A DNA stretch of 8,516 bases, taken from the NCBI GenBank assembly GCA_937959095.1, contig CALGLY010000723.1:1-8516 (forward strand), given 5' to 3'. Made by a program: the position numbers and the translations under genes. Below, piece by piece: positions 1 to 7,018 of this stretch. The first letter of the stretch is position 1. Each line of letters starts with the position of its first letter. The notes under the pieces are model-generated. The model made no database searches, was not told where the DNA came from, and saw nothing but the letters and a program-made list of their open reading frames with translations. This DNA comes from an uncultured Saprospiraceae bacterium. Its GTDB lineage: Bacteria > Bacteroidota > Bacteroidia > Chitinophagales > Saprospiraceae.

Positions 1-46
1 CAGATGAGTGTTTTTTAAAGGGTAACAAGCCTATTAATAAATAGCA

Positions 47-100
47 CAATTTTAGCTCGACTTTAGCCACTAGCAAAAGACGAAAGTCGAGTTGAAATTG
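47..100 (+). terminator. Stem-loop, possible terminator or 3' UTR of a gene left of the window
   Basis: The arms at 47-64 and 83-100 pair over 18 positions around an 18-nt loop. The inner nine pairs (ctcgacttt with aaagtcgag) are perfect. The only two non-Watson-Crick positions, 53/94 and 55/92, are U-G and G-U wobbles if the plus strand is transcribed, but A-C mismatches on the minus strand. This favours a plus-strand RNA, such as the tail of a gene ending left of the window. No clear U-tract follows, so it could also be an RNA-stabilising 3' hairpin or a repeat. The rest of 1-231 shows no convincing coding frame. Confidence 0.4.
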
Positions 101-231
101 ATTGCCATTCATCCCAAAGCCTTGCCAAAGAACCCTTTAGGTTACTATTCATACCATTTATAGAGTGAAGTGCTATACTTACTTGCATCACATACTAAAA
201 GTACTTTTCTTTGAAAAAAAGCAATACCATC

Positions 232-897
232 ATGGAAGCAATTAGTAAAGGATTATTGAGCATACATATTTTTGCAGGGGCAGTAAGTTTGATTTTATTT
301 TGGCTGCCTATCTTCACGAAGAAAGGAGGTAATCTACATCGTAAAATTGGAAAAGCCTATGTCATTTTGATGTGGATAGTGGTAGTTACCTCTGTAATAT
401 TGAGTATTGAAAATGTGTTTCTTGGCTACTACGAACCGGCTGCTTTTCTAGGGTTCATTGCTATTATCACCGCCAATCCGCTGTGGTATGGAATCGCTGC
501 CCTGAAACAGAAAAAAAGCGTGAGTGCTTCCTATTTACGGACACATTTACTGTTCAGTTGGGGACTTGTTGTTTTTGGACTTTTATTGATTGCTTATGGC
601 TGTACTATAGGAGGAAATGCAATATTGATGTTTATCTTTGGAATACTGGGTCTGGTGACAGGCGCACAGGCATTGCGGGATTATTATAAGACTAGAATCT
701 TGAAAGTAGATGGCTATGAATTGCACTTTGCAGGCATGATAATAAGCGGAATAGCGGCTTATACTGCCTTTGCTGCTTTCGGAGGAAGACAGTTTTTTTC
801 GGAATATCTAACTGGTTATTGGATGGTAGTCCCATGGGTATTACCAACGGTGATAGGTGTAACTATCATTGAATATATGAAACGCAACCGCGCTTAG
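232..897 (+). CDS. DUF2306-like multi-pass membrane protein
   Basis: A 221-residue, very hydrophobic protein with about seven predicted membrane segments (roughly residues 5-27, 41-59, 70-90, 105-125, 128-146, 165-185 and 198-215). The N-terminal pattern, H12 in IHIFAG followed by KGGNLHRKIGKAY at 31-43, matches the His-rich 'KG..HR..G..Y' signature of DUF2306-type predicted inner-membrane proteins. Further histidines near membrane segments (H105, H165) fit a heme- or metal-binding idea, but no function is established for the family and none is claimed here. The frame is open seven codons further upstream to a TTG at 211. The ATG at 232 is preferred because the hydrophobic segment begins directly after it and TTG starts are rarer. 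No Shine-Dalgarno is visible, as is usual in Bacteroidota. The stop codon (895-897) lies inside the left arm of an inverted-repeat element, so the last residues may have been altered. The gene is convergent with the 1120-2982 gene. Confidence 0.8.
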   Translation: MEAISKGLLSIHIFAGAVSLILFWLPIFTKKGGNLHRKIGKAYVILMWIVVVTSVILSIENVFLGYYEPAAFLGFIAIITANPLWYGIAALKQKKSVSASYLRTHLLFSWGLVVFGLLLIAYGCTIGGNAILMFIFGILGLVTGAQALRDYYKTRILKVDGYELHFAGMIISGIAAYTAFAAFGGRQFFSEYLTGYWMVVPWVLPTVIGVTIIEYMKRNRA

Positions 898-1060
898 TAG
901 TCAGTCAAGCTAATACTGTCGGGTATCTTCGGCGTATTTCGAGCCTGCACTTCGTTGGAGAACCGTTCATGTAGCAAGCTATAATCACGAACCTCCGCCT
1001 TGTTCAGGTTCAAACTACACTCAAATCTACTCGACATTATTAACTTGACTGACTACTAAG
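893..1060. repeat. 168-bp inverted-repeat element, MITE-like
   Basis: The 23-bp terminal arms at 893-915 and 1038-1060 are inverted copies with a single difference (C910 against A1043). The 122-bp interior is more GC-rich than its surroundings and carries a secondary hairpin, gaacct at 989-994 with aggttc at 1006-1011. The left arm begins inside the upstream gene and supplies its TAG stop. The single mismatch becomes a G-U pair in a minus-strand transcript, so the structure could also serve as a terminator for the gene ending at 1120. No target-site duplication is visible. Alternatives are a non-autonomous mobile element, an interspersed REP-like repeat or a large bidirectional terminator; a genome-wide copy count would separate them. 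Confidence 0.55.
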
Positions 1061-1119
1061 AAAAATTAGTAAATTTATTGTTCACCTGTTCCCTTATTCG
1101 AATTCAGCATTTCCTAAAT

Positions 1120-2982
1120 TCATCGCCACAACGCTAACCCACCATGAAAAGGAATGACTTTACCACTCAAAAATTCTACTTTGGCGAGGTAAGCATAAAT
1201 ATCCGACTTGGCAGGACTGTTTCTGATATAACCATCCCAACCTGCCTTGACATCATTGGGAGCGATATCGTTTGTTTCAAATACAAGACCTCCCCAGCGA
1301 TTATAAATCTGTAAGGATACAATACGCTGCACATTTGGTTCGTCGCCATAAATACTAAAAAAATCATTGACTCCATCATTATTCGGCGAAAAGGCGGTAG
1401 GAAAATAGACGCGCATGACTTCTCGTAAAAAAATCTGGACGGAATCCGTTGCCATACAACCTGCTTCTGAAACGGCTGTGGCTCGATAAACACCCGAAGC
1501 ACTAGGCAGGAAAGATTGCCCCAAACACTCCTCGCCAATAGGAATATTCAGACTTTCGCTAGCCGCACAAACTAAGGATTGAAGTAAATGACTAGTCGTC
1601 AATTCTACAGAGGTTCGTTCGCCTAAATCTATAATCTGATCATTGCCTAAATCCAACTCAAAGGGATTTGGATTTTCTAAAATCATACCACGCTCGAAAG
1701 AACAACCATAAGTATCCTCAATACGGACTTGATAAATCCCTGACGGTAGGCTATCGTAGCTATTTGTTCTTTGCTGCACGCCATCAACATAAATTGTAGT
1801 AGGTAAATAGCTGTTTCGAATACTGTCAATGGTAAAGCTACCATCCGAATAGTTATAACAACTAGGGTGTTGAATAGTAGTATCTACCTGAATCCCTTTA
1901 TCGGGGACGATAGTTAAATCTAGTTTAACAATACTATCACAGCCTAGTGAGGAACGCAAGGTGTCTATATAATTTCCAGTTACCTTATAGGAAGACATAC
2001 CAACTTCATACGACAGCCCTTGACAAATTGTATCTACAATTGCATAGCATTTCGGCACTACCCGCACGACTTTGATATTAGAATTAACACGGCATTTTGC
2101 ATTTTCAACATTGTCTTCCTGCCCTGCAAGCAAATAACGATAGTAGTAATCATCTGCTGCAAGCTCAGTATGCAAATAGGTGTTAGTTGTAGCACCTTCA
2201 ATATTTTCCCAAGTCAAGCCGCCATCAATGCTTTGTTGCCATTGAAAATGGAGACTTTCGTATTGATCGCCATTTACGGTGGCTTCTAGTTCGATAGGTT
2301 CGCCATCTTCACATATATTGGCGACGGTTTGTGGCAAAATAAGTGCTGTCGGGCCACAAGGTCGGAAGGTAATATTATCTAGTGCAAGGTCATTGCCGAT
2401 ACCTCCAGGGGCATTATTACGAAGACTAAGCTTCATACTATTTTGCCCTGGCGAGGTAATAAAGGTAAAGCCATAGGTTTGCCATCGCTCGCTTTCTTCG
2501 ATATTGCCTGTCGTGTACTGAAGTGTATTATCTAGGAAGAAGGAAACATTTGGGCGGATATGATCAGGTACTCGAATTCTTATTAAATTGAAAATATCTG
2601 CGGTAAATTCATAGAGGGTATTTTCACAAAGCCCAGTGATGGTTTGCTCATAGAAATCACCTTCGGCATAGCTGGCATTCACGACCATCATATAGCCGTT
2701 TGGGTCATCACTATTATCTCTTATTCCTGCCCAAGTGGGATACAAACCCGACCACGCGCCTGTGTTGTTGGTAATGATATACTCTCCATCGCGCGGCGGA
2801 CCAGAAGTGGTATAAATATAGCCTGGTGCAATATTCGGATTAGTGAATAGTACATTGGTCATTCCGCTTCCAAAATCACCTGCTTCAAAGATATTATCGC
2901 CAAAGTTGCCATCACAAACTTGCGCTTGCAATGTAAAAATAGCAAGCAAAAAAAAGTTGGCTAGTATTGTTTTCTTGTTCAT
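1120..2982 (-). CDS. Secreted protein with SprB repeat and T9SS type B (gliding motility-associated) C-terminal domain
   Basis: A 620-residue cell-surface or secreted protein. Residues 1-21 are a Sec signal peptide (basic MNKK, hydrophobic core, cleavage near LQAQ). Residues about 25-208 resemble a beta-sandwich, carbohydrate-binding-like module ending in 'NDLALDNITFRPCG'. Residues about 215-310 are Ig-like (FQWQQSIDGGLTWENIEGAT at 246-265). Residues 319-358 are a Cys-containing repeat (ICQGLSYEVG ... LGCDSIVKLDLTI) common in Saprospiria surface proteins. Residues 372-436 match a SprB repeat (HPSCYNYSDGSFTI ... YQVRIEDTYGC). Residues 526-617 are the CHU_C/type B sorting domain, with FSPNNDGVNDFF, IYNRWGGLVFE and GWDG. 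Such domains are known to direct export by the type IX secretion system and surface retention. The protein is probably adhesin-like; its ligand cannot be deduced. It has its own candidate promoter and sits downstream of the amylase gene on the same strand, separated by 226 bp and a hairpin, so it is probably a separate unit. Confidence 0.9.
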   Translation of the reverse strand: MNKKTILANFFLLAIFTLQAQVCDGNFGDNIFEAGDFGSGMTNVLFTNPNIAPGYIYTTSGPPRDGEYIITNNTGAWSGLYPTWAGIRDNSDDPNGYMMVVNASYAEGDFYEQTITGLCENTLYEFTADIFNLIRIRVPDHIRPNVSFFLDNTLQYTTGNIEESERWQTYGFTFITSPGQNSMKLSLRNNAPGGIGNDLALDNITFRPCGPTALILPQTVANICEDGEPIELEATVNGDQYESLHFQWQQSIDGGLTWENIEGATTNTYLHTELAADDYYYRYLLAGQEDNVENAKCRVNSNIKVVRVVPKCYAIVDTICQGLSYEVGMSSYKVTGNYIDTLRSSLGCDSIVKLDLTIVPDKGIQVDTTIQHPSCYNYSDGSFTIDSIRNSYLPTTIYVDGVQQRTNSYDSLPSGIYQVRIEDTYGCSFERGMILENPNPFELDLGNDQIIDLGERTSVELTTSHLLQSLVCAASESLNIPIGEECLGQSFLPSASGVYRATAVSEAGCMATDSVQIFLREVMRVYFPTAFSPNNDGVNDFFSIYGDEPNVQRIVSLQIYNRWGGLVFETNDIAPNDVKAGWDGYIRNSPAKSDIYAYLAKVEFLSGKVIPFHGGLALWR

Positions 2983-3069
2983 CTTAGATGTCGGATACTA
3001 CCTTCAAGCTGCCAGATGCTAGGATTGCTTCTAACAGCTAAGTGAAAGTTTAGCGTCTGTTCTTTCTGC

Positions 3070-3100
3070 TAAAGATAAGAAGTTGTATCAAGGAATTCAA
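3070..3100 (-). promoter_or_regulatory. Candidate Bacteroidota promoter for the T9SS-sorted protein gene
   Basis: On the minus strand, TTG (complement of 3098-3100) is followed after exactly 20 nt by TATCTTTA (complement of 3070-3077). This fits the Bacteroidota -33 TTG / -7 TAnnTTTG consensus with one mismatch. The start codon at 2982 is about 85 nt downstream, implying an untranslated leader of roughly 75-80 nt. The match is by eye only. Confidence 0.4.
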
Positions 3101-3167
3101 AAAATGGTAATTTTAGCCTGTAAAAAAATCATACAACTGCTCTACAAAATTGGGAAGTGGTGTTTGC

Positions 3168-3203
3168 TATTTGTGGGACGCTTCCAAAAGCGTCCCACAA
3201 ATA
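3168..3203 (-). terminator. Perfect hairpin after the amylase gene
   Basis: A 16-bp perfect inverted repeat: 3168-3183 pairs with 3188-3203 around a 4-nt loop (ccaa). The stem core is gtgggacgctt. It starts five bases after the amylase stop codon (3209-3211), which is the expected place for a terminator of that minus-strand gene. No U-run follows on the minus strand, so it may act as an mRNA 3'-end stabiliser or be a dispersed repeat. Confidence 0.6.
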
Positions 3204-3208
3204 AACGC

Positions 3209-5050
3209 TTACTTCAACTCTAAAATTAATGCCTCTCGACTCGGCAAATCAATCGCATTCTTCAAATCATAAGACTTGCCACTTAGCACATCCTTGCCAG
3301 CAGAAACACCTTCTAGCATCTCTGCATATTGGGCAAGTTCTAAAGTGGTTTTACCTTTATTTTTATTTAGAATTACCATCACTTTATTCTCCTCATCGTA
3401 GCGGAAGTAGACGTACACACCAGAACGCATCTGCGGCGCGAAGTGCATCAATTTTCCATTGTGAATGACATCTGCCGTTTTGCGCCAATCGAGCAATTTT
3501 TTCGTGAATGTTTTAGCTGCTTTTTCTTGTTCCGTCAAGCCATTACCTGTGAAACCATTGATTTTATCGCCCTGCCAGCCACCAGGAAAATCGGAACGAA
3601 TAAGTCCATGATCGCCTGATTCAGGGTTTTTCATTAGGATTTCTGTGCCGTAGTAAATTTGTGGTGTGCCACGCGTCGTGAGCGTAAAAATCATCGCTTG
3701 CCGATAAAGATCATAGTCTTCATTGACTTGCGTAAAAATGCGACTCATATCGTGATTATCAGGAAACGTCACCAATACACTAGGATCAGCATAGAGAAAA
3801 TCTTTGGCAATCATTTCGTAGAGTTGTATCACGCCTGTCCCCCAACTTTCTTCGGAAGTGAGGGCTTTTACCATCGTTTCCTGCACAGGGAAATCCATGA
3901 GACTCTTCAAGGAAGAAGTATAACCATTTGGATTTGTTTTGCCTTCTTGCCAATAAGAAACAATCGCAGGATCACCAAACCACTCCTCCCCTACTACATT
4001 GAAATCAGGATATTCTTCCGCCACACGCGCTGTCCATTCCGTCATATAATCCATATCAGGATAAGGATAGGTATCCATACGAATGCCCGCCAAACCGAGA
4101 TACTCAATCCACCAAATCGCATTTTGGGTCAGGTAATTTGCCATCAAAGGATTGCGCTGATTGAGATCGGGCATCGTAGGTACAAACCATCCATCTGTGA
4201 AAATTTTCAAATCGTGCTGAGAAGCATAAGGATCTTGAATCGTTACCTTTCGGTGATTCGTTCCCGTGTATTCTGACCATTCATTTATCCAATCGCTCGT
4301 TGGTTTGTCGTCCATCCACCAATGAAACGAACCGCAATGATTGACAATCATATCCATTATCAGCTTGATGCCTTTTGCTTCTGCTTTTTGGCTCAATTCT
4401 TGGTACTGTTCATTCGTACCGAAACGCGCATCTACCTTATAATAATCCGTCGTAGAATAACCATGATAAGAGTATTCCTCCATATCATTTTCTAGCACAG
4501 GATTCAACCAGATAGCCGTGAAACCCATCTCTGCGATATAGTCCAAATTGTCAATGATGCCTTGAATGTCGCCACCATGTCTGCCTCCTTTATTTTTGCG
4601 GTCTGCCGTTTCGCGCATTCCATCTATATTATCATTTCCAGGCTCGCCATTAGCAAAACGGTCGGGAGTGATAAGGTAAAGTACATCACTATTATCGAAG
4701 CCTTTGCGTCCCTTGCCACCGCGGGCTAAAAGTGGGTAGCTTTGCGTTTCTACTTTACTTGTGCCATCGTAAAAATCAATGGATACATTTCCTGCTTTTA
4801 CTCCTGCATCTAGTCGCAAATCCACAAAAACATAGTTCGGATTTTCTACGCGTATTACCTGTGCGATAGCGATGCCTTTATAAGCAATAGCTGGGCGCAA
4901 ATGCCCAATATTGTCGCCATGAATGAGCAATTGGAGGTTTTCGTTTTCCATGCCTGCCCACCAGTTTGGCGGCTCGATACGGTCTATTTTACTTTGGGCG
5001 AATAAGGTGGTCGTTAATAGTAGCAAGAAGAGAAGTAGCTTATTTTTCAT
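3209..5050 (-). CDS. Periplasmic GH13 alpha-amylase family enzyme (cyclomaltodextrinase/neopullulanase type)
   Basis: A 613-residue glycoside hydrolase acting on alpha-1,4-glucosidic bonds of maltooligosaccharides, cyclodextrins or pullulan-like glucans. Residues 1-19 are a Sec signal peptide (LFAQ|S) without a lipobox cysteine, so a periplasmic location is likely. Residues about 22-110 look like the cyclomaltodextrinase N-terminal beta domain (IDRIEPPNWWAGM). The (beta/alpha)8 barrel shows all four conserved GH13 regions: I, DMIVNH at 233-238; II, GIRMDTYPY with nucleophile D326; III, GEEW with acid/base E355; IV, FPDNHD with transition-state stabiliser D434. Residues about 540-613 form the C-terminal beta domain. 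Length and architecture match cyclomaltodextrinase-type enzymes; exact substrate preference cannot be read. Function is analogous to SusA of the Bacteroides starch system, but orthology is not claimed. It is divergently transcribed from the SMP-30-like gene across 172 bp containing a LacI-type operator. Confidence 0.92.
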   Translation of the reverse strand: MKNKLLLFLLLLTTTLFAQSKIDRIEPPNWWAGMENENLQLLIHGDNIGHLRPAIAYKGIAIAQVIRVENPNYVFVDLRLDAGVKAGNVSIDFYDGTSKVETQSYPLLARGGKGRKGFDNSDVLYLITPDRFANGEPGNDNIDGMRETADRKNKGGRHGGDIQGIIDNLDYIAEMGFTAIWLNPVLENDMEEYSYHGYSTTDYYKVDARFGTNEQYQELSQKAEAKGIKLIMDMIVNHCGSFHWWMDDKPTSDWINEWSEYTGTNHRKVTIQDPYASQHDLKIFTDGWFVPTMPDLNQRNPLMANYLTQNAIWWIEYLGLAGIRMDTYPYPDMDYMTEWTARVAEEYPDFNVVGEEWFGDPAIVSYWQEGKTNPNGYTSSLKSLMDFPVQETMVKALTSEESWGTGVIQLYEMIAKDFLYADPSVLVTFPDNHDMSRIFTQVNEDYDLYRQAMIFTLTTRGTPQIYYGTEILMKNPESGDHGLIRSDFPGGWQGDKINGFTGNGLTEQEKAAKTFTKKLLDWRKTADVIHNGKLMHFAPQMRSGVYVYFRYDEENKVMVILNKNKGKTTLELAQYAEMLEGVSAGKDVLSGKSYDLKNAIDLPSREALILELK

Positions 5051-5105
5051 ATTAATTCAACTTTGAATAATTATCACAAAACGAAATACTTTTTTCAAAG
5101 AAAAA

Positions 5106-5137
5106 CAATCTATCACAAAACTGATTACTTTACCAAA
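5106..5137 (-). promoter_or_regulatory. Candidate promoter for the amylase gene
   Basis: On the minus strand, TTTG (complement of 5134-5137) is followed after 21 nt by TAGATTG (complement of 5106-5112), close to TTG / TAnnTTTG. The operator palindrome at 5150-5161 lies about 12 bp upstream of the -33 element, a position compatible with activation or with repression through looping. It is a weak match found by eye. Confidence 0.3.
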
Positions 5138-5146
5138 TAAAAAATT

Positions 5147-5165
5147 ACCGCAAACGATTGCAATT
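5147..5165. promoter_or_regulatory. LacI-family-type operator, copy 1 (divergent amylase / SMP-30 region)
   Basis: The sequence accgcaaacgattgcaatt contains the palindrome GCAA-A-CG-A-TTGC at 5150-5161, with the central CG typical of LacI-family operators. The same 19 bases recur exactly at 7172-7190 ahead of the susC-type gene. It sits 96 bp from the amylase start and 57 bp from the lactonase start, so it could control both. The regulator is not encoded in this window; assignment to the LacI family is inferred from palindrome form and sugar-gene context. Confidence 0.6.
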
Positions 5166-5222
5166 GTCTTTTTACTCGTTTCTTCCAATACGGATTCGTA
5201 ACTTGCATACAAAAGCATACGC

Positions 5223-6251
5223 ATGAAACGATTATTTTTTCTCTTGGTTTTTCTATCTACAAGCTGCATGAATACGCCAAAAGAAGTAAAAGAACTACCC
5301 AAAATGCAGGAAGACTATAAAAGCATCGGTTCTATCGAAGTCTTAGATGAACAACTTTCTAGTATTATTTCGTCCAATGCAAAAATCGAAGTTCTCGCCG
5401 AAGGCTTCACGTGGTCAGAAGGACCAGTTTGGGTGGAAAAATTGAATAGTTTACTCTTTTCAGATGTGCCAGAGAATCGAATTTGGCGATGGTCGGAAGC
5501 GGATAGTTTGCAATTGTATCTTGAACCATCGGGCTATCTAGGCGAAGGGAAATTGCCTGAAGGCGGCTCGAATGGCTTAGTCCTCGATGCGCAAGGCAGA
5601 CTAACGCTCTGCCAACACGGAGAACGACAAGTCGCTTATTTAGATGCGCCTTTGGATGCCCCCAAGCCAACGTTTGTAAGCCTAGCTACTACTTATGAAG
5701 GGAAACGATTCAATAGCCCGAATGATTTAGTATTTGATAGAAAAGGAAATTTATACTTTACCGATCCTGCTTATGGTTTACCGAAGCAAATGGATGATCC
5801 GAATAAAGAAATCCCCTTCCAAGGCGTATATCGCAGAAATGTGGATGGTAACGTAGACCTATTGACGGACGAACTCACTCGTCCCAACGGCATTGCATTT
5901 TCTCCCGATGAAAAGACGCTTTATGTAGCTGTTTCTGACCCAGAAAGGGCGCGTATCATGGCCTACGATTTGCAAGAAGATGGGACACTAAGCAATGCCC
6001 AAATCTTGCAAGATGCTACGCCTTTTGTAGGCAAGGAAGGCATGAAAGGCTTACCCGACGGCATGGCAATTCATTCCAATGGCACGCTTTTCGCTACTGC
6101 GCCCGGTGGTGTGTGGGTCATCGCAGCGGATGGAAAATTGCTAGGTAGAATCCGAACGACACAAGCCACCGCGAATTGTACGCTTTCTCCTGATGAAAAA
6201 ACGCTCTATATGACGGCGGATGGGTATTTATTGCGGGTGGCTTTGTTTTGA
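5223..6251 (+). CDS. SMP-30/gluconolactonase/LRE family lipoprotein
   Basis: A 342-residue six-bladed beta-propeller protein of the SMP-30/gluconolactonase family, whose members are metal-dependent lactonases hydrolysing sugar lactones such as gluconolactone. Residues 1-14 form a short lipoprotein signal ending LSTSC, with C15 the likely lipidated residue; the lipobox is loose at -3, as is often tolerated in Bacteroidota. The propeller spans about 55-340. The expected metal and active-site residues are present: E66 in WSEGPVW, N167 in SPNDLVF, N222 in RPNGIAFSPDE and D279 in LPDGMAI. The SPDEKTLYM repeat near 322-330 marks the last blade. The ATG at 5223 is chosen because the signal peptide starts there. 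It is divergent from the amylase gene and shares its operator region. Its substrate is unknown; a role in oxidised-sugar metabolism next to glucan breakdown is plausible but inferred. Its stop codon touches the candidate promoter of the next gene. Confidence 0.88.
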   Translation: MKRLFFLLVFLSTSCMNTPKEVKELPKMQEDYKSIGSIEVLDEQLSSIISSNAKIEVLAEGFTWSEGPVWVEKLNSLLFSDVPENRIWRWSEADSLQLYLEPSGYLGEGKLPEGGSNGLVLDAQGRLTLCQHGERQVAYLDAPLDAPKPTFVSLATTYEGKRFNSPNDLVFDRKGNLYFTDPAYGLPKQMDDPNKEIPFQGVYRRNVDGNVDLLTDELTRPNGIAFSPDEKTLYVAVSDPERARIMAYDLQEDGTLSNAQILQDATPFVGKEGMKGLPDGMAIHSNGTLFATAPGGVWVIAADGKLLGRIRTTQATANCTLSPDEKTLYMTADGYLLRVALF

Positions 6252-6280
6252 AATACATAGTTTTTTTTAGAGTAGCTTTG
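6248..6280 (+). promoter_or_regulatory. Candidate promoter for the KilA-N gene
   Basis: TAGCTTTG at 6273-6280 is a perfect TAnnTTTG -7 element. TTG at 6248-6250 lies 22 nt upstream, slightly longer than the usual spacing, and overlaps the end of the lactonase gene. Transcription would begin near 6286-6290, upstream of the ATG codons at 6294 and 6328. This suggests the KilA-N gene is its own transcription unit. Confidence 0.4.
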
Positions 6281-6342
6281 ATATAATTCTAATATGAAAA
6301 TCTATAAATTTGATAAAACTTCAGATAATGAATTCGATATAA

Positions 6343-6852
6343 ATAAAAGGAGTACCCGTAAGAGTAAAGGATGGCTATTTTTCGCTTACAGATATTGCAA
6401 AAAAGACAAATAGACAGCCAAACGAATTGATTAGAGCTTGGCTAAGAAATCATAGTACTTTGCTCTTCTTAGAAGAATGGGAGTGTGCAAATGGAAAACA
6501 TGGGGAATTCCCCATGTTTTCTCTTGATGATTTAAGAAATAATAGAGGAATTACTATTTCAAGATATATTGAACGAGGAGGAACTGGTATCATTTCTAGT
6601 GTTGGAAGGAAAGGAGGGACATACGCACATATCGAAATTGCTTTAGAGTTTGCAGCATGGTTAGATCCTAAATTCAAAGTTTGGTTTTTCAAAGAATGGG
6701 TACGAATGAAAGAGGCAGAACTAGAAAATAATGGACTTGAATGGACACTCAATAAAATGCTTAGTAATTCACTTGAGAACCAAATACTTATTGAGAGCAT
6801 CCAAGATACCCTCAATATGATTAATGATAAACAACAAAATCAAAACAAATGA
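6343..6852 (+). CDS. KilA-N domain protein with disrupted start, possible pseudogene
   Basis: The open frame runs from just after a TAA (6340-6342) to TGA (6850-6852). It encodes a KilA-N domain protein of the kind found in phages and bacterial accessory regions, presumed DNA-binding. The family pattern is clear: GYFSLTDIAKK (from 6373), IRAWLRNHSTLLFLEEWE (from 6430), ISRYIERGGTGIISSVGRKGGTYAH, then IALEFAAWLDPKFKVWFFKEWVRMKE. The first ordinary start codon in frame is TTG at 6427, which would delete about 28 residues including the conserved 'SLTDIA' strand. An ATG at 6328 is in the same frame but reads M-N-S-I-stop, so a single TAA at 6340 separates a natural-looking start from the domain. 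After the KilA-N core the protein ends with an Asn/Gln-rich tail (NDKQQNQNK), earlier than typical full-length relatives. It may therefore be decaying at both ends. A non-AUG start or readthrough remains possible. Confidence 0.7.
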   Translation: MKGVPVRVKDGYFSLTDIAKKTNRQPNELIRAWLRNHSTLLFLEEWECANGKHGEFPMFSLDDLRNNRGITISRYIERGGTGIISSVGRKGGTYAHIEIALEFAAWLDPKFKVWFFKEWVRMKEAELENNGLEWTLNKMLSNSLENQILIESIQDTLNMINDKQQNQNK

Positions 6853-6898
6853 TAATCTCCGTATTAGTTTTTGATAAACCTAATACGGAGATTATCAT
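6849..6898 (+). terminator. Strong hairpin overlapping the KilA-N stop codon
   Basis: Perfect 19-bp arms, 6849-6867 (atgataatctccgtattag) and 6880-6898, can extend by three more pairs past one mismatch to a tgat loop. The TGA stop codon (6850-6852) is part of the left arm. The position suits a rho-independent-like terminator, but no U-tract follows (gcaaacaaa). Because the stem is fully Watson-Crick over 19 bp it works on either strand. Confidence 0.6.
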
Positions 6899-6913
6899 GC
6901 AAACAAAAAGCCG

Positions 6914-7018
6914 CTAATCCTCATCCACAAATAAGACCGCAACCGCCGCTGCAAGCAATAAACCACCACCAAGCATGACAGGCGCAATGCGGCTATTGCC
7001 TAAGAGCCTGTTTATCAC
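6914..7018 (-). CDS. Possible 34-residue single-membrane-segment peptide, or C-terminal gene fragment
   Basis: On the minus strand a GTG at 7018 opens a 34-codon frame ending in TAG (complement of 6914-6916). A shorter ATG start lies at 6976. The peptide has a short polar start (MINRLLGNSRIAPV), one strongly hydrophobic stretch (MLGGGLLLAAAVAVLF) and an acidic tail (VDED). The Ala/Gly-rich composition and higher GC differ from the AT-rich flanks, which suggests real coding either as a small membrane protein or as a remnant. No family is recognised and no promoter or ribosome site supports it. Confidence 0.3.
   Translation of the reverse strand: MINRLLGNSRIAPVMLGGGLLLAAAVAVLFVDED

Noticed and set aside
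893..1060. The inverted-repeat element as a coding exon or transposase remnant
   Set aside because: Short readable stretches exist in the plus frame, but there is no start, no known transposase motif and no length for a gene; repeat structure explains it better.
3659..4276. 205-codon plus-strand open frame inside the amylase gene
   Set aside because: It lies antisense to the catalytic domain containing the conserved GH13 regions; its His/Arg/Ile-rich product is a by-product of the opposite strand's codons.
5057..5302. 81-codon minus-strand open frame across the amylase/SMP-30 intergenic region
   Set aside because: It overlaps the signal peptide of the well-supported lipoprotein gene, covers the operator and promoter region, and its product has no recognisable pattern.
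6294..6413. ATG at 6294 as start of the KilA-N protein
   Set aside because: This frame reads MKIYKFDKTSDNEFDINK and then runs to a TAG at 6411-6413 in a different frame from the KilA-N domain; joining them would need a +1 shift and no slippery site is evident. The in-frame ATG at 6328 with one stop codon is the simpler explanation.
6450..6815. 121-codon minus-strand frame opposite the KilA-N gene
   Set aside because: The plus strand shows the conserved KilA-N pattern (GGTYAH, LEFAAWLDPKFK); the antisense product matches nothing.
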